Source: Chloroflexota bacterium
GTDB lineage: Bacteria > Chloroflexota > Anaerolineae > Anaerolineales > Anaerolineaceae
NCBI GenBank assembly: GCA_009773005.1
Contig: WOUT01000025.1
Location: 1-41,644, forward strand
DNA length: 41,644 bases
Direction: 5' to 3'
Shown one piece after another: positions 16,266-25,544 of this stretch (position 1 is the first letter of the stretch; each line of letters starts with the position of its first letter). Both the position numbers and the translations under genes were made by a program. The notes below the pieces were generated by a model. It was not told where the DNA came from, ran no database searches, and worked only from the letters and a program-made list of their open reading frames with translations.

Positions 16266-17252
16266 TCATCCGCCGATTTGTGACATGCGGCGGGCTTCAG
16301 GGTAATGGTGTAAATCGAGTTCATGACCTTGCGGTTTTTGATCCACAGCCTGCTGCAAAAGCGCTTTAAGATCTCCGCCATTAAGCAAGACTTCTCGTAT
16401 TGATATTTCTCTGTCCATCAACAGACAGGCGCGCAGGCGTCCATCCGCAGTCAGACGCAAGCGGTTGCAACTTTCGCAGAAATGTTCACCCAGGGGGGAA
16501 ATGAATCCCACTGTACCAGGCGCTCCGGGGATGCGGAATGTCCGCGCTGGACCGTTGCCAGGGAACGTTTCTGTTGGCTCAAGGTTCAGTTGCGCCAAAT
16601 AAGCATGCATTTTCTGCACCGAAACATATCGTTCAGCCCCGGAGGGCAGGTCATCGCCCCAGTCCTGCTGATTGCCAACCGGCATCAACTCAATAAAGCG
16701 CACATGCCAGGGATGCTCCAGAGTAAGGTTAGCCAGAGCGGGCAACTCGTCTGCGTTGAATCCGCCCACCACAACAGTGTTCAGTTTGATTGGCATCAGT
16801 CCGGCTTTTTCTGCAGCCAGGATCCCGTTCCAGGTTCTTGAAAAATCGCCAAAACGGGTGATGCGCTGGAATTTTTCTGCATTTAGTGTATCCAGGCTGA
16901 TATTTATGCGTTTCAATCCAGCGTCGGCCAGTGGTTGCGCCATATTTTCAAGCAGCATGGCATTGGTTGTCAGACTGACATCCTGAATGCCGTCGATTTT
17001 GGCGATGCGGGTAACAATTTCCAATATATCTGGTCGAACTAGCGGTTCACCACCTGTGAAACGGATCTTGCTCACTCCCAGGCTGGCTGCTGCTTCCGCC
17101 ACCCGGATAATTTCATCCGCGGTTAGTAAATCTTCGCGCGGTAGCCACTGTCCAACAGATAAGGGCATGCAATAAGCACAGCGCAGGTTGCAGCGATCAG
17201 TCAGCGAAATGCGCAAATAAGTGATAGAGCGCCCAAATGGGTCAATCAACAT
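16266..17252 (-). CDS. moaA: GTP 3',8-cyclase (radical SAM)
   Basis: A 328-residue MoaA, first enzyme of molybdenum-cofactor synthesis. The N-terminal radical-SAM cluster motif is CNLRCAYC (Cys21, Cys25, Cys28), followed by FTGGEPLVRPD (residues 65-75). The C-terminal second [4Fe-4S] cluster motif is CESCNRLRLTADGRLRAC (Cys259, Cys262, Cys276). The chain ends SQIGG, the Gly-Gly tail needed for activity. Length is normal. It lies 30 bases downstream of the unknown gene 17283-17711. Confidence 0.97.
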   Translation of the reverse strand: MLIDPFGRSITYLRISLTDRCNLRCAYCMPLSVGQWLPREDLLTADEIIRVAEAAASLGVSKIRFTGGEPLVRPDILEIVTRIAKIDGIQDVSLTTNAMLLENMAQPLADAGLKRINISLDTLNAEKFQRITRFGDFSRTWNGILAAEKAGLMPIKLNTVVVGGFNADELPALANLTLEHPWHVRFIELMPVGNQQDWGDDLPSGAERYVSVQKMHAYLAQLNLEPTETFPGNGPARTFRIPGAPGTVGFISPLGEHFCESCNRLRLTADGRLRACLLMDREISIREVLLNGGDLKALLQQAVDQKPQGHELDLHHYPEARRMSQIGG

Positions 17253-17282
17253 AGAGTTTTTACTCCCAGAATCGGCTTACCT

Positions 17283-17711
17283 TTAAAAATTCCGAGCCAT
17301 GTGTACTGGTCGTTCAAGGATATCCAAGATTTGTGAAACCAGGACGGGCAAATCCACTTGGATGGTTTTAGTTTTTACACTAACAGGTACACTATAATGT
17401 ATTATATCGCGTAAAATAAGTGACCGTGAGACACTCAGTGAGGTATTAACGATACAAGCTAATTTCCACTCACGGTTTATCGTATCGCCGGGTTGGAGTC
17501 GGGTAAAAAATGTGCCGCGATAGGGGGTTTGTACGTTCCCAGCCACGTTGACACCGCTATCGTAAAGGGGAGTGGTGGATGACAATAAACTTAACGCGAC
17601 TGTTTTATTTGGCATTTCACGGATGACACCAATATAACCAGTGGTAAACAATAAACGCGCCAAAGCCAATTTAATGGTATTTCTGGTAACGGAAAGAATT
17701 CTCGATTTCAA
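17283..17711 (-). CDS. Hypothetical protein in the moa cluster, 142 residues
   Basis: No family was recognised. The TTG start overlaps the stop codon of the TauE-like gene (TTGA), suggesting translational coupling, and the frame fills the space up to moaA. The N-terminal 30 residues are basic and partly hydrophobic (LALARLLFTTGYIGVI); the rest is beta-prone with no Cys cluster. There is no ATG start, and the composition is less clearly coding than that of its neighbours, so it could be an accidental or decayed frame. The position inside the operon is the main support. Confidence 0.45.
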   Translation of the reverse strand: MKSRILSVTRNTIKLALARLLFTTGYIGVIREMPNKTVALSLLSSTTPLYDSGVNVAGNVQTPYRGTFFTRLQPGDTINREWKLACIVNTSLSVSRSLILRDIIHYSVPVSVKTKTIQVDLPVLVSQILDILERPVHMARNF

Positions 17712-18448
17712 AATAATTTGCTCCAGAAATTTATGACCGCGATGCTCATCACAATGCCCAATGCGCGCCGCAGTGACAAACTACTAAATTTCCTTGCACC
17801 CAGGTAACTGCCAGCCAACGCTCCTATCAACCCCACCGGAAGCAGTACCAGACCAAATTCACCAAAGACAAAATTACCGCCAGAGACACGGCCTACCAGC
17901 CCGCTAATAGAGTTGAGCACAATAAATGCCGCCGCCACTGCAGATGCTTGCTTGGAAGTGCCCCAGCCAGCGAAGATGATCACTGGCGAGAGGAAAATCC
18001 CTCCGCCGATACCAACCATGCCAGAGAGTAAACCGATGCACAATCCTGTGAAGAGAGCGATCCATAAAGGAGGCAAGCGCAGGGTCTTGGTTTCAAGGTC
18101 TTTGGAAAAAAACAGTAGGCGGATAGCGACAAAAGTCAATATTGCATATAACAGGATGTAGTAAACTTGATCTGTTAATTTGAGATACCCGCCAAGAAAT
18201 GCTGCCGGGATTGAGGTCACCAGGAAGGGCCATAAGAGGTGTTTGTTCAGGTGTCCGGCGCGGAAATAAGACGAAAAGGAGATGCTGGCAACCATAATAT
18301 TCAGCACAAGAGCTGTGCTGGTCATCACTTGCGGGGACAGGCCGAAAAATGACATGGCGGCCAAGTAACCAGTTGCGCCGCCGAAACCGACCGATGAATA
18401 CAGGAAAGCAATGGCTGAAACTGCCAATACCAAGAGGGTAGGCGGCAT
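17708..18448 (-). CDS. TauE/SafE-family membrane exporter
   Basis: A 246-residue polytopic membrane protein of the TauE/SafE family (sulfite or organosulfonate exporters and uncharacterised relatives). It shows the duplicated family motif: SSVGFGGATGYLAAM near residue 18 and LLSGMVGIGGGIFLSPVIIF near 139, with about seven to eight hydrophobic segments. It sits between moaD (2 bases upstream) and an unknown gene in the molybdopterin cluster. A link to the sulfur chemistry of MoaD or to sulfite is possible but is inference only. Confidence 0.93.
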   Translation of the reverse strand: MPPTLLVLAVSAIAFLYSSVGFGGATGYLAAMSFFGLSPQVMTSTALVLNIMVASISFSSYFRAGHLNKHLLWPFLVTSIPAAFLGGYLKLTDQVYYILLYAILTFVAIRLLFFSKDLETKTLRLPPLWIALFTGLCIGLLSGMVGIGGGIFLSPVIIFAGWGTSKQASAVAAAFIVLNSISGLVGRVSGGNFVFGEFGLVLLPVGLIGALAGSYLGARKFSSLSLRRALGIVMSIAVINFWSKLF

Positions 18449-18450
18449 GA

Positions 18451-18696
18451 CTAACCTCCGCTGACAGGTGGGAACAGGGCGATTTCGTCGCCAGGGTTAA
18501 TGAGCTGCGACCGATTAACATATTCCTGGTTGACAGCGACCAGGACGGTTTGCACGAATGGCTGAATAGTTGGATATTGACGGAACAATTCATCCAGTAG
18601 GTCAGATACGGTGGCGGGTTCGCTGATCTCAATGGATAACTGTGAAGTTTCGGCGCGCGCCTTGATCGCGGCAAATAGACGAATATTCAGTTTCAT
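18451..18696 (-). CDS. moaD: Molybdopterin synthase sulfur carrier subunit
   Basis: An 81-residue ubiquitin-fold MoaD. It begins MKLNIRLFAAIKARAETSQL and ends with GDEIALFPPVSGG, the C-terminal Gly-Gly that is adenylated and turned into a thiocarboxylate before donating sulfur through MoaE. The frame is open upstream to 18738, but ATG 18696 gives the family start and length. It is the promoter-proximal gene of the moa cluster. No separate MoeB/ThiF activating enzyme is encoded nearby. Confidence 0.93.
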   Translation of the reverse strand: MKLNIRLFAAIKARAETSQLSIEISEPATVSDLLDELFRQYPTIQPFVQTVLVAVNQEYVNRSQLINPGDEIALFPPVSGG

Positions 18697-19158
18697 GCAG
18701 CCGCCTGCGAAAATGGTCGCTTGATCCCTGATGAACAATGAAATCGAAGGCAGTCGGATGATTGTAATGTCACAACGAGTTGTTCTTGCAAGACTTCAAA
18801 ATCCGAATTCTGTTTTACCATGTTGTTCCTTCAGGCATATGTGATATTCTTTTTGCCAGTCCTTAATACCAGCCCAGTATATCATATCGACTAATAATTC
18901 GTTTTCAATTCAACCCCGATCATTTCAATACAATATCATACAATTTGGATACATATTCTCAATATTATACTGCTGGATTCACTTTATAATCGGTAACTAA
19001 AATTCAACTTGTAACGCGCGCTTTGCAATAACCAATAGAACTGGAAAAGGATAAACCTGCGGACAACGCTTCGCGCTGTTCAAGGTTAGAGCAAAAGTAG
19101 TCGCGAGAATGGCTCCTCCTCGACAGACGCCCGGTTCAAATGCATTTCAGTTTAATAA
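18697..19158. other. Intergenic interval between moaD and the AAA+ ATPase
   Basis: It must contain the minus-strand promoter of the moa cluster. I looked for a molybdenum-cofactor riboswitch and for a tRNA (a GGTTCAAAT occurs at 19130-19138) and saw no complete structure of either. AT-rich sequence at 18880-18990 has several TATTAT-like boxes. Confidence 0.5.
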
Positions 19159-20451
19159 TTAGTTCTCTTTAACAAAATAACTGGCACAAGCTTCATCCAC
19201 CCGGTCTGGCGTCATGGCCGGCACTGTACCTTCATACATGCACAGTGACTGCACATTTTTGACGATATCGCGCGGATGCACCGCCTGAAACTGACGCCCC
19301 TGCTGCTTGTACCATTTCTCCAGCAGATGCGTGTATGAAACCTCGTCAAATGCAACGTCCATCATGCCGCAGGTTTTGAGGAAAATCTGACGAAAAAGGG
19401 TTTCATCGGGGCTGAATACCCCCACCTTCATCTGAATCCGACGGTAAAACGCGTCATCAGCCAGGTCATAGGGGTTCAGGTTGGTGCTGAACACAATAAA
19501 AGCACGGAAAGGCACAACAATCGTTTGCCCGGTACCCAGGCGCAGGTAGTCCACCCCATTTTCGAGGGGCACAATCCAGCGGTTCAGCAAATCGCCAGGA
19601 GTAATCTGCTGGCGACCAAAATCATCAATGATGAACATGCCCCCGTTAGCCTTAAGCTGGAGGGGTGCTTCATAAATCTTTGCCACCGGGTCAAAACGCA
19701 GATCCAGGGCGTCCATTTTCAGTTCTCCTCCTACGATTACCGAAGGTCGTTGAAAGAGCGCCCAGCGCCCATCAACGCGATCCATGGTCTTCTTTTGTTT
19801 ACCTTCGGCATAGGTGTGAAATAAGCGGTCGTGAATCTGAATTATTTGTCCGCCCGCTGAAATAGCATAAGGCAGCCAGATAGGCTCCATCCCGGCGATC
19901 AACCGTGCAATTCGCTGGGCGATGGTAGTCTTCCCATTGCCCGATGGACCATAAAGGAAAAGCGATGCTGCGGAGTTGACCGCGGGTCCCACGCTGCGGT
20001 GAAAGTTGGCGGGCAAAATCATATCACTCAGCGCCTCCTGCATCTCTCTGGCATCGACTTTGCGAGGACCAATTGTCTGCATCTCAATCGCCCGGCAATA
20101 TTGATCCACCGAAACCGGCACAGGTCCCACATACTGGCTGCGTTCCAGCGCTTCATGCGCGCGCGCCAACCCTATATCTGTCAGTTTATAAATGTAATTA
20201 AAGGGTCCCAGAGCGGCGGAGGACTGGATGACCTCAAGCATCCTTTCCTGGCGCATCCACTCCAACAGGGGTTCCACGATCATCGGCAAACGCATCACCT
20301 GAGACATGCGTCCAAAATTGACATTGCCTTCGTTATAGAGCAGACGCAGAAGAATATCAATCACCAGACTCTGTGGAACGCCGATTTCCTGGGCGTTTTG
20401 CGGCTGGCAAAGAAGAGTGGCAAGGGCATCATCACTTACCAGGTTTTTCAT
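19159..20451 (-). CDS. AAA+ family ATPase with N-terminal helical/winged-helix region
   Basis: A 430-residue protein. Residues 1-105 are largely helical, with a winged-helix-like ending FNYIYKLTDIGLARAHEALE. The ATPase core follows: Walker A YGPSGNGKTTIAQRIA near 167, Walker B MFIIDDFGRQ near 275, and a sensor-1 region FRAFIVFSTNLNP with an arginine pair FYRRIQMKV just after. This is the layout of MoxR/Lon-like AAA+ proteins, but the substrate is unknown. The upstream frame from 20475 is weaker; ATG 20451 has GGGAGGTCTTCTC as ribosome site. It appears monocistronic. Related single-gene ATPases are common in Chloroflexota; function is not established. Confidence 0.88.
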   Translation of the reverse strand: MKNLVSDDALATLLCQPQNAQEIGVPQSLVIDILLRLLYNEGNVNFGRMSQVMRLPMIVEPLLEWMRQERMLEVIQSSAALGPFNYIYKLTDIGLARAHEALERSQYVGPVPVSVDQYCRAIEMQTIGPRKVDAREMQEALSDMILPANFHRSVGPAVNSAASLFLYGPSGNGKTTIAQRIARLIAGMEPIWLPYAISAGGQIIQIHDRLFHTYAEGKQKKTMDRVDGRWALFQRPSVIVGGELKMDALDLRFDPVAKIYEAPLQLKANGGMFIIDDFGRQQITPGDLLNRWIVPLENGVDYLRLGTGQTIVVPFRAFIVFSTNLNPYDLADDAFYRRIQMKVGVFSPDETLFRQIFLKTCGMMDVAFDEVSYTHLLEKWYKQQGRQFQAVHPRDIVKNVQSLCMYEGTVPAMTPDRVDEACASYFVKEN

Positions 20452-20703
20452 GAGAAGACCTCCCTGATTGAACAATTTACTTCATTGATAGAATAGCATA
20501 AAATATCCCAATTTCAATGTTTGAGCTTCTAAGGGTGCATTTGTAATGCTGTTGATAAAGATGAAATCCTCTTCCTTTAACAAAATGAATTGGAGAAACG
20601 CTTTCGAAAAACACTCTTTTAAAACTTGTGGCATAATTACCTAATAATAAAAACCGTAGAATCACTCGCTTGAACCTCATTCGTTGCTGCAGGAGCGTTT
20701 GAC

Positions 20704-21093
20704 ATGAGTAAATCTCGGAAAATTCCCGCCAAAATCATAATTCTTGTTATTGTCACATTGTGTCTTGTTGGTCTTTTTGTCGAATCGCAGACAAAACTCA
20801 TCCAACGCACTTACGATAATTTTATTCTGGACAATAGAGGTCATTATTTGCCATGCGATAAATTACCAAATGAAACAGAAGTGCTCGAGATTGTTCAACG
20901 ATATCAGGATATTGTCCAGGCAATCGAACGAGTAAACCCAGGTCATGTTGGGGTAGAAATTGACACATCGATCTGTCCTGGTAAGGCTGATCTGATAATT
21001 TGGTATGCATCACATCAGAATCGGTTAGCAATCGAAGCAATCATTGGTGACATTACTTTTTTTGGTGTCCCTTATCGGTTGCAGAACCGTTAG
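20704..21093 (+). CDS. Hypothetical membrane-anchored protein, 129 residues
   Basis: A basic N-terminus (MSKSRKIPAK) precedes one hydrophobic segment (IIILVIVTLCLVGLFV), giving a signal anchor. The soluble part holds two Cys residues (LPCDKLP and TSICPGKAD) that could form a disulfide outside the cell, and ends FFGVPYRLQNR. No family was recognised. CAGGAGCGTTTGAC gives a plausible ribosome site. It is divergent from the ATPase gene; both may read out from 20452-20703. Confidence 0.72.
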   Translation: MSKSRKIPAKIIILVIVTLCLVGLFVESQTKLIQRTYDNFILDNRGHYLPCDKLPNETEVLEIVQRYQDIVQAIERVNPGHVGVEIDTSICPGKADLIIWYASHQNRLAIEAIIGDITFFGVPYRLQNR

Positions 21094-21778
21094 CAAGGTT
21101 AATTCTGGTTTTAAAGAAGACAACCCACACAAATAAAAGAGGATTAAAACTGATAAAGCGAATTCGGTTGTTTCTCGCTATAAAAGCAGAGTTTTATCCA
21201 TAAGGAACGTAAGTGATTTGTTGGAAAGGTTCTGGTCTGCGAGAAAGTTTACCCCTTAATTTATCGCCTTCCCCCACCTTAAGTGGAACGAACTGGCAAA
21301 GTGATGTGCAAAGAACAAGTTTAGTTCAGCTGTCTGCTTGGGTGATTGACTCGAATGTATGACAAAAAAAGAACAGGCGGACGCTTTGATAAACCCGGAT
21401 ACGGCAAATAGACTGAACGGCGCTTTCAACACCACCTGCATCACTGGGGTTGCCGAATGAGTGGTTCTACCTGCCAAACCATGATCATGCCGGAGTATTT
21501 TTTTGGCGTTCAACCACGGTTCCTTCTTACCAGGCGCCTTGCATCTCCTCGAAGGCGACCGTCTTGGAAAGCGCTATTTAACGATCAACACATTTCACCA
21601 TGCGTCCGGAGGTTGCGCAAAAATGCTCATCAATGCCTCGAACTAACTGGAACCGCGAACGTTCCAACCACCTTCACACGGATTTGTCTAATTCCATTCC
21701 TTGATCATGAAACACCACTATTGAATTGGAGCGGTGTTTTAACTAGAATATAGTAAACATTATGGATAGGAGGAAATT
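21094..21778. other. Non-coding interval with a possible decayed gene
   Basis: In one plus-strand frame, MTKKEQADALINPDTANRLN starts at ATG 21358 and runs 34 codons to a stop. After further stops the same frame resumes with GALHLLEGDRLGKRYLTINT near 21530-21600. This looks like coding sequence broken by several stops but I cannot name it. The frame 21457-21753 is probably spurious. AGGAGG at 21769-21774 is the ribosome site of the next gene. Confidence 0.45.
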
Positions 21779-22894
21779 GTGCAAAAAACAGAACTAATCC
21801 TTCGCGAATTGCTTTCGCTGGCGGATATTGAGATCAACGGCAGCGACCCATGGGATGTTCAGGTCCGTGATGATCGGTTTTATGACCGCGTCTTGGGTGA
21901 TTCATCCCTCGGATTAGGAGAATCGTATATGGATGGTTGGTGGGATTGCCTCGCTATTGACGAATTCATCAACCGGGCGCTAAAAGCTCGCCTAGATGAA
22001 AAAGTGAAGAATGAAACCCGATATCTCTATCAGGCAATTCGAGCGAGATTAATAAACAGACAATCTTCGTCAAGGGCTTACGAAGTGGGGATCAAACATT
22101 ATGATCTTGGCAATGACCTCTATCGGGCGATGCTGGATAAACGCCTGAATTATACCTGCGCCTACTGGAAAAAAGCCAAAGATTTGGATGCAGCCCAGGA
22201 AGCCAAGTTGGACCTGGTGTGCCGCAAGATTGGGTTGAAACCAGGGATGAAGATCCTGGAACTGGGCTGCGGCTGGGGCAGCTTTGCTAAGTTCGCTGCT
22301 GAAAAATACGGCGTTTCGGTAGTCGGTGTGACAGTCTCGAAAGAACAGGTAGCCCTTGGCATGGAATTATGCAAAGGATTGCCGGTGGAATTGAGGCTTC
22401 AGGATTATCGCGCAGTGCAGGGTAAATTTGACGCCGTCATTTCCATTGGCGTCATGGAACATGTGGGGTATAAAAATTATCGTAATTACATGGAGGTTGT
22501 CGACCGATGTCTGAAAGAAGACGGAATCGCCTTTGTGCATACGATAGGTGGAAACAAGTCAATCACGACCGGTGAACCATGGTCAGATAAATATATTTTC
22601 CCCAATGGCATGCTTCCCTCCATTTCACAACTTGGCGTGGCGATGGAAAATCTCTTCGTTATGGAGGATTTGCAGAACATTGGCCCCCACTATGATCCCA
22701 CTCTCATGGCCTGGCATGCCAATTTCGAAAAAGCCTGGCCTGAACTGAAGCAAAAATATGGCGATCGATTCTACAGAATGTGGCGCTATTATTTATTAAG
22801 CAGCGCGGGCGGTTTTCGTTCCCGAAGCCAGCAGCTTTGGCAGATCGTTTTCACCCGCTTCGGCACCCGACAGCCAGACTGCCGGTTCAGTTAA
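21779..22894 (+). CDS. cfa: Cyclopropane-fatty-acyl-phospholipid synthase
   Basis: A 371-residue CFA synthase, a SAM-dependent enzyme that adds a methylene across cis double bonds of membrane phospholipid acyl chains. The N-terminal lipid-binding part contains LGLGESYMDGWWDC; the catalytic part begins YEVGIKHYDLGNDLYRAMLD and LNYTCAYW (the family active-site Cys), followed by SAM motif ILELGCGWGSFAKFAAEKYG and the bicarbonate-site region SIGVMEHVGYKNY. Length matches E. coli Cfa (382). The start is GTG, four bases after AGGAGGAAATT. It is followed at eight bases by a reductase-like flavoprotein gene, suggesting an operon for membrane-lipid modification. Confidence 0.95.
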   Translation: MQKTELILRELLSLADIEINGSDPWDVQVRDDRFYDRVLGDSSLGLGESYMDGWWDCLAIDEFINRALKARLDEKVKNETRYLYQAIRARLINRQSSSRAYEVGIKHYDLGNDLYRAMLDKRLNYTCAYWKKAKDLDAAQEAKLDLVCRKIGLKPGMKILELGCGWGSFAKFAAEKYGVSVVGVTVSKEQVALGMELCKGLPVELRLQDYRAVQGKFDAVISIGVMEHVGYKNYRNYMEVVDRCLKEDGIAFVHTIGGNKSITTGEPWSDKYIFPNGMLPSISQLGVAMENLFVMEDLQNIGPHYDPTLMAWHANFEKAWPELKQKYGDRFYRMWRYYLLSSAGGFRSRSQQLWQIVFTRFGTRQPDCRFS

Positions 22895-22902
22895 AGTTTG
22901 AG

Positions 22903-23850
22903 ATGAAGAAAACTGAAGTTATTATCGTCGGTGGCGGCCCAGCCGGCGCCGCCTGTGCCTGGAAATTGTCCCAGCATCAGGTTGACTTTATCTTGCTGGA
23001 TAAAGCGACTTTCCCGCGGTTTAAACCTTGTGCGGGCTGGATCACCCCGCAAGTCTTTCGTGACCTGGAAATCGATGCAGCGGATTATCCTGAAAGCATT
23101 ACCCGCTTCACAAGTTTTCAGGTTTCCATAAAGGATGTCCACTTCAAACTACGCACCAATCAGTTTGCCATCCGCCGATTTGAGTTTGACGCCTGGTTAT
23201 TGCAACGGTCAAATCCAAACTACGTGAATCATACCGTTAAGACAGTCTGTTTCATGAATGATCACTATCTCGTTGACGATGCGTTTTCAGCAAAATACAT
23301 CATTGGCGCGGGTGGAACCCACTGCCCGGTCAATCAGTCTTTTTTTATAAATGATTTGAAAGAAAAAAAAGGGTCGTTGATCGTCGCACAGGAGGAGGAA
23401 TTTACTTATGACCACTCTGACGATCGCTGCTACTTGTGGTTCCTGCAAAATGGATTGCCGGGCTACGCCTGGTATGTGCCGAAGACAAACGGGTTTGTGA
23501 ACGTGGGAGTCGGCGGCAGTATGGCTGGTCTGAAAGCCAGCCATGATACACTCAAACGTCATTGGACGCTGCTTGTGGAAAAACTAAATGAGTTGGGACT
23601 GGTCAGAAATCATGATTATCACCCGATTGGGCATTCCTATTATCTCCGCGGGAAAGCCCCCGTTACAAGACGCGGCAACGCATTCATCGTTGGAGATTCG
23701 GTCGGGCTCGCCACGCTTGACATGGGAGAAGGCATCGGTCCCGCCATCCAAAGTGGTATCCGGGCTGCAGAAACCATCATCTCTGGTCGGGAATACTCGG
23801 TCGCAACGATCCATAAATTTTCCTTTCCATCGATTCTCGGGCTCAGATAA
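22903..23850 (+). CDS. Geranylgeranyl reductase-like FAD-dependent oxidoreductase
   Basis: A 315-residue flavoprotein. The N-terminal dinucleotide motif is VIIVGGGPAGAACAWKLS; it is followed by FPRFKPCAGWITPQV, the Pro-x-x-Lys-Pro-Cys-x-Gly signature of geranylgeranyl reductases. The C-terminal FAD motif is AFIVGDSVGLATLDMGEGIG, then PAIQSGIRAAE. These enzymes saturate isoprenoid or other polyunsaturated chains. The frame is open upstream to 22780, overlapping cfa, but ATG 22903 starts the domain. The protein is shorter than archaeal and plant relatives (about 390), lacking most of the C-terminal region. The substrate is unknown; with cfa it may act on membrane-lipid chains. Confidence 0.9.
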   Translation: MKKTEVIIVGGGPAGAACAWKLSQHQVDFILLDKATFPRFKPCAGWITPQVFRDLEIDAADYPESITRFTSFQVSIKDVHFKLRTNQFAIRRFEFDAWLLQRSNPNYVNHTVKTVCFMNDHYLVDDAFSAKYIIGAGGTHCPVNQSFFINDLKEKKGSLIVAQEEEFTYDHSDDRCYLWFLQNGLPGYAWYVPKTNGFVNVGVGGSMAGLKASHDTLKRHWTLLVEKLNELGLVRNHDYHPIGHSYYLRGKAPVTRRGNAFIVGDSVGLATLDMGEGIGPAIQSGIRAAETIISGREYSVATIHKFSFPSILGLR

Positions 23851-24074
23851 TTATTTAACCAGTCAACTCTTCAAGAGTATCATGGAGTCAATTTCGCGTA
23901 TGTGCGAGCGTCAATGATCCTGAATGGCGAATGGCCGGAATATTTTTAATATGGTTATTCCCAATGCAGGAAACTTTACTTCCTCCCACAACTTTCCGCA
24001 TTAGATTTTCTTGTTTTTAACTTCGTTAAATACATTTCCTACTACAAAATCATGCGTTAACGACAAAAAGCGAG

Positions 24075-25529
24075 TTATTTTAATAATTCTTCAAGAATTT
24101 GCCTGGCCAGAGCGGCATCTGCTTTTCCGCGCATCTTCTTCATAACGGATCCCACGAACCAACCGATCAAAGTTTCTTTGCCTGATTTATAAGAAGCGAC
24201 CTCATTTGGGCTTTCAGCGAGCACTTCCAGGCAGACCACGCGGATGGTTGATTCGTCACTCACAAGACCCAGACTTTCCTCTATCACCAGGGCATCAGGG
24301 GTCTTGCCGGTTAGCTGCACCTTTTGCAGCAGGTTCTTGCCGGTGCTGATATTGATCGTACCTGCATCCACCAGTTTGATTACGCAAGCCAGCGCCGCCG
24401 GGTTTAGAGACATTTCTGCCGGGTTGAGGTTCTGATCGTTGATCATGCGCAAGACTTCGTTCATCAACCAATTTGAGACTTTCTTGGGGTCTCCTCCATA
24501 GGCTTTGACCGTATTTTCGTAATAGTCTGAAAGATGGCGTTCTGAGGTGAGGATCTCGGCGTCATACTCTGGCAAGCCGTATTGTTCAATGAAGCGCGCC
24601 CGGCGCTCCAGCGGCAGTTCCGGGAAGTCCGCCAGGATGGCTTGTTTCCATTCTTCTTCGAGGCGGATTGGCAGCAGGTCCGGTTCGCGGAAGTAACGGT
24701 AATCCGCTTCGGTCTCTTTGGAACGCATCTTTTTCAAAGTGCTGGTATCTTCGTCCCATTCGAGCGTCCAGGCTTCGATGCGGTTGCCCGCCTCCATCTC
24801 GCGTATTTGGCGGTCAACTTCTTTTATAATCGCATCCCGAACGGCGTCAATTGAGTTGACGTTTTTAATTTCGGTTTTTGGATTAAGCTTTGTTTCTCCT
24901 TTTACCCGAATTGATACGTTTGCATCACAGCGCAAGTGGGCTTTTTCCATATCCGCTTCTGAGATGCCCAGCCAGCGCAGCAATTGGCGCAAGCGAATGA
25001 GGTATTGAGCGGCTTCGTCCGCGGTTCGCAGATCAGGCGCGGTAACCATCTCGACCAGCGGCACACCGCAGCGATTGAAATCGATCAGGCGGCGGTTACC
25101 CTTGGTTTTGGTCTTGCCGGCGTCCTCTTCAATGTGCATCTTCCAAATGCCCACGCGCCGAATATAGGCTTGCTTATCCGGTGAGGCTGAAGCAGGCATC
25201 GGCAGATCCAAATACCCACCCCTGGCAAGGGATTGGTCAAACTGTGAGATTTGAAATCCCTTTGGCAAATCCGGGTAAAAATAATTCTTGCGGTCAAAAA
25301 ACGAGAGCAGACGGATCTCTGAATGCATGGCATTTGCCAGCAGCACACCCTTTTCAACCACCGCTTTGTTCAAGATCGGCAGCACACCTGGCAATCCACA
25401 ACAAACCGGACAAATATTGGTGTTAGGCGGGTCGATCCATGAGTCCGCCTTGCACGAACAAAACACTTTGGTTATCGTGTTTAGTTGAATATGAGTTTCC
25501 AGCCCGATGATTGCTTCGTAATCTGTCAT
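24075..25529 (-). CDS. gatB: Aspartyl/glutamyl-tRNA(Asn/Gln) amidotransferase subunit B
   Basis: A 484-residue GatB, which binds mischarged tRNA and phosphorylates the misacylated residue in the GatCAB complex. The family start IIGLETHIQLNT is followed by a zinc-type Cys set: CSC near residues 23-25 and CPVCCGLPG near 39-47. FDRKNYFYPDLPKGFQISQF, HIEEDAGK, FNRCGVPLVEMVTAP and RCDANVSIRVKG mark the catalytic cradle, and the C-terminal YqeY-like tail ends GKADAALARQILEELLK. Length is normal. It lies downstream of gatC, gatA and a lipoprotein gene on the same strand, separated from them by a dead transposase. Confidence 0.97.
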   Translation of the reverse strand: MTDYEAIIGLETHIQLNTITKVFCSCKADSWIDPPNTNICPVCCGLPGVLPILNKAVVEKGVLLANAMHSEIRLLSFFDRKNYFYPDLPKGFQISQFDQSLARGGYLDLPMPASASPDKQAYIRRVGIWKMHIEEDAGKTKTKGNRRLIDFNRCGVPLVEMVTAPDLRTADEAAQYLIRLRQLLRWLGISEADMEKAHLRCDANVSIRVKGETKLNPKTEIKNVNSIDAVRDAIIKEVDRQIREMEAGNRIEAWTLEWDEDTSTLKKMRSKETEADYRYFREPDLLPIRLEEEWKQAILADFPELPLERRARFIEQYGLPEYDAEILTSERHLSDYYENTVKAYGGDPKKVSNWLMNEVLRMINDQNLNPAEMSLNPAALACVIKLVDAGTINISTGKNLLQKVQLTGKTPDALVIEESLGLVSDESTIRVVCLEVLAESPNEVASYKSGKETLIGWFVGSVMKKMRGKADAALARQILEELLK

Positions 25530-25544
25530 ACTGCCTCTTTTTTC

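Noticed and set aside
19020-19140. Possible tRNA (GGTTCAAAT near 19130)
   Set aside because: No acceptor stem, anticodon arm or CCA end could be paired around it.
18697-19158. Possible molybdenum-cofactor riboswitch upstream of moaD
   Set aside because: I could not find the expected multi-helix core; the region is AT-rich with no strong stems.
21457-21753. 98-codon plus-strand frame before cfa
   Set aside because: Arg- and Ser-rich composition and no ribosome site; a different frame in the same stretch looks more gene-like but is broken.
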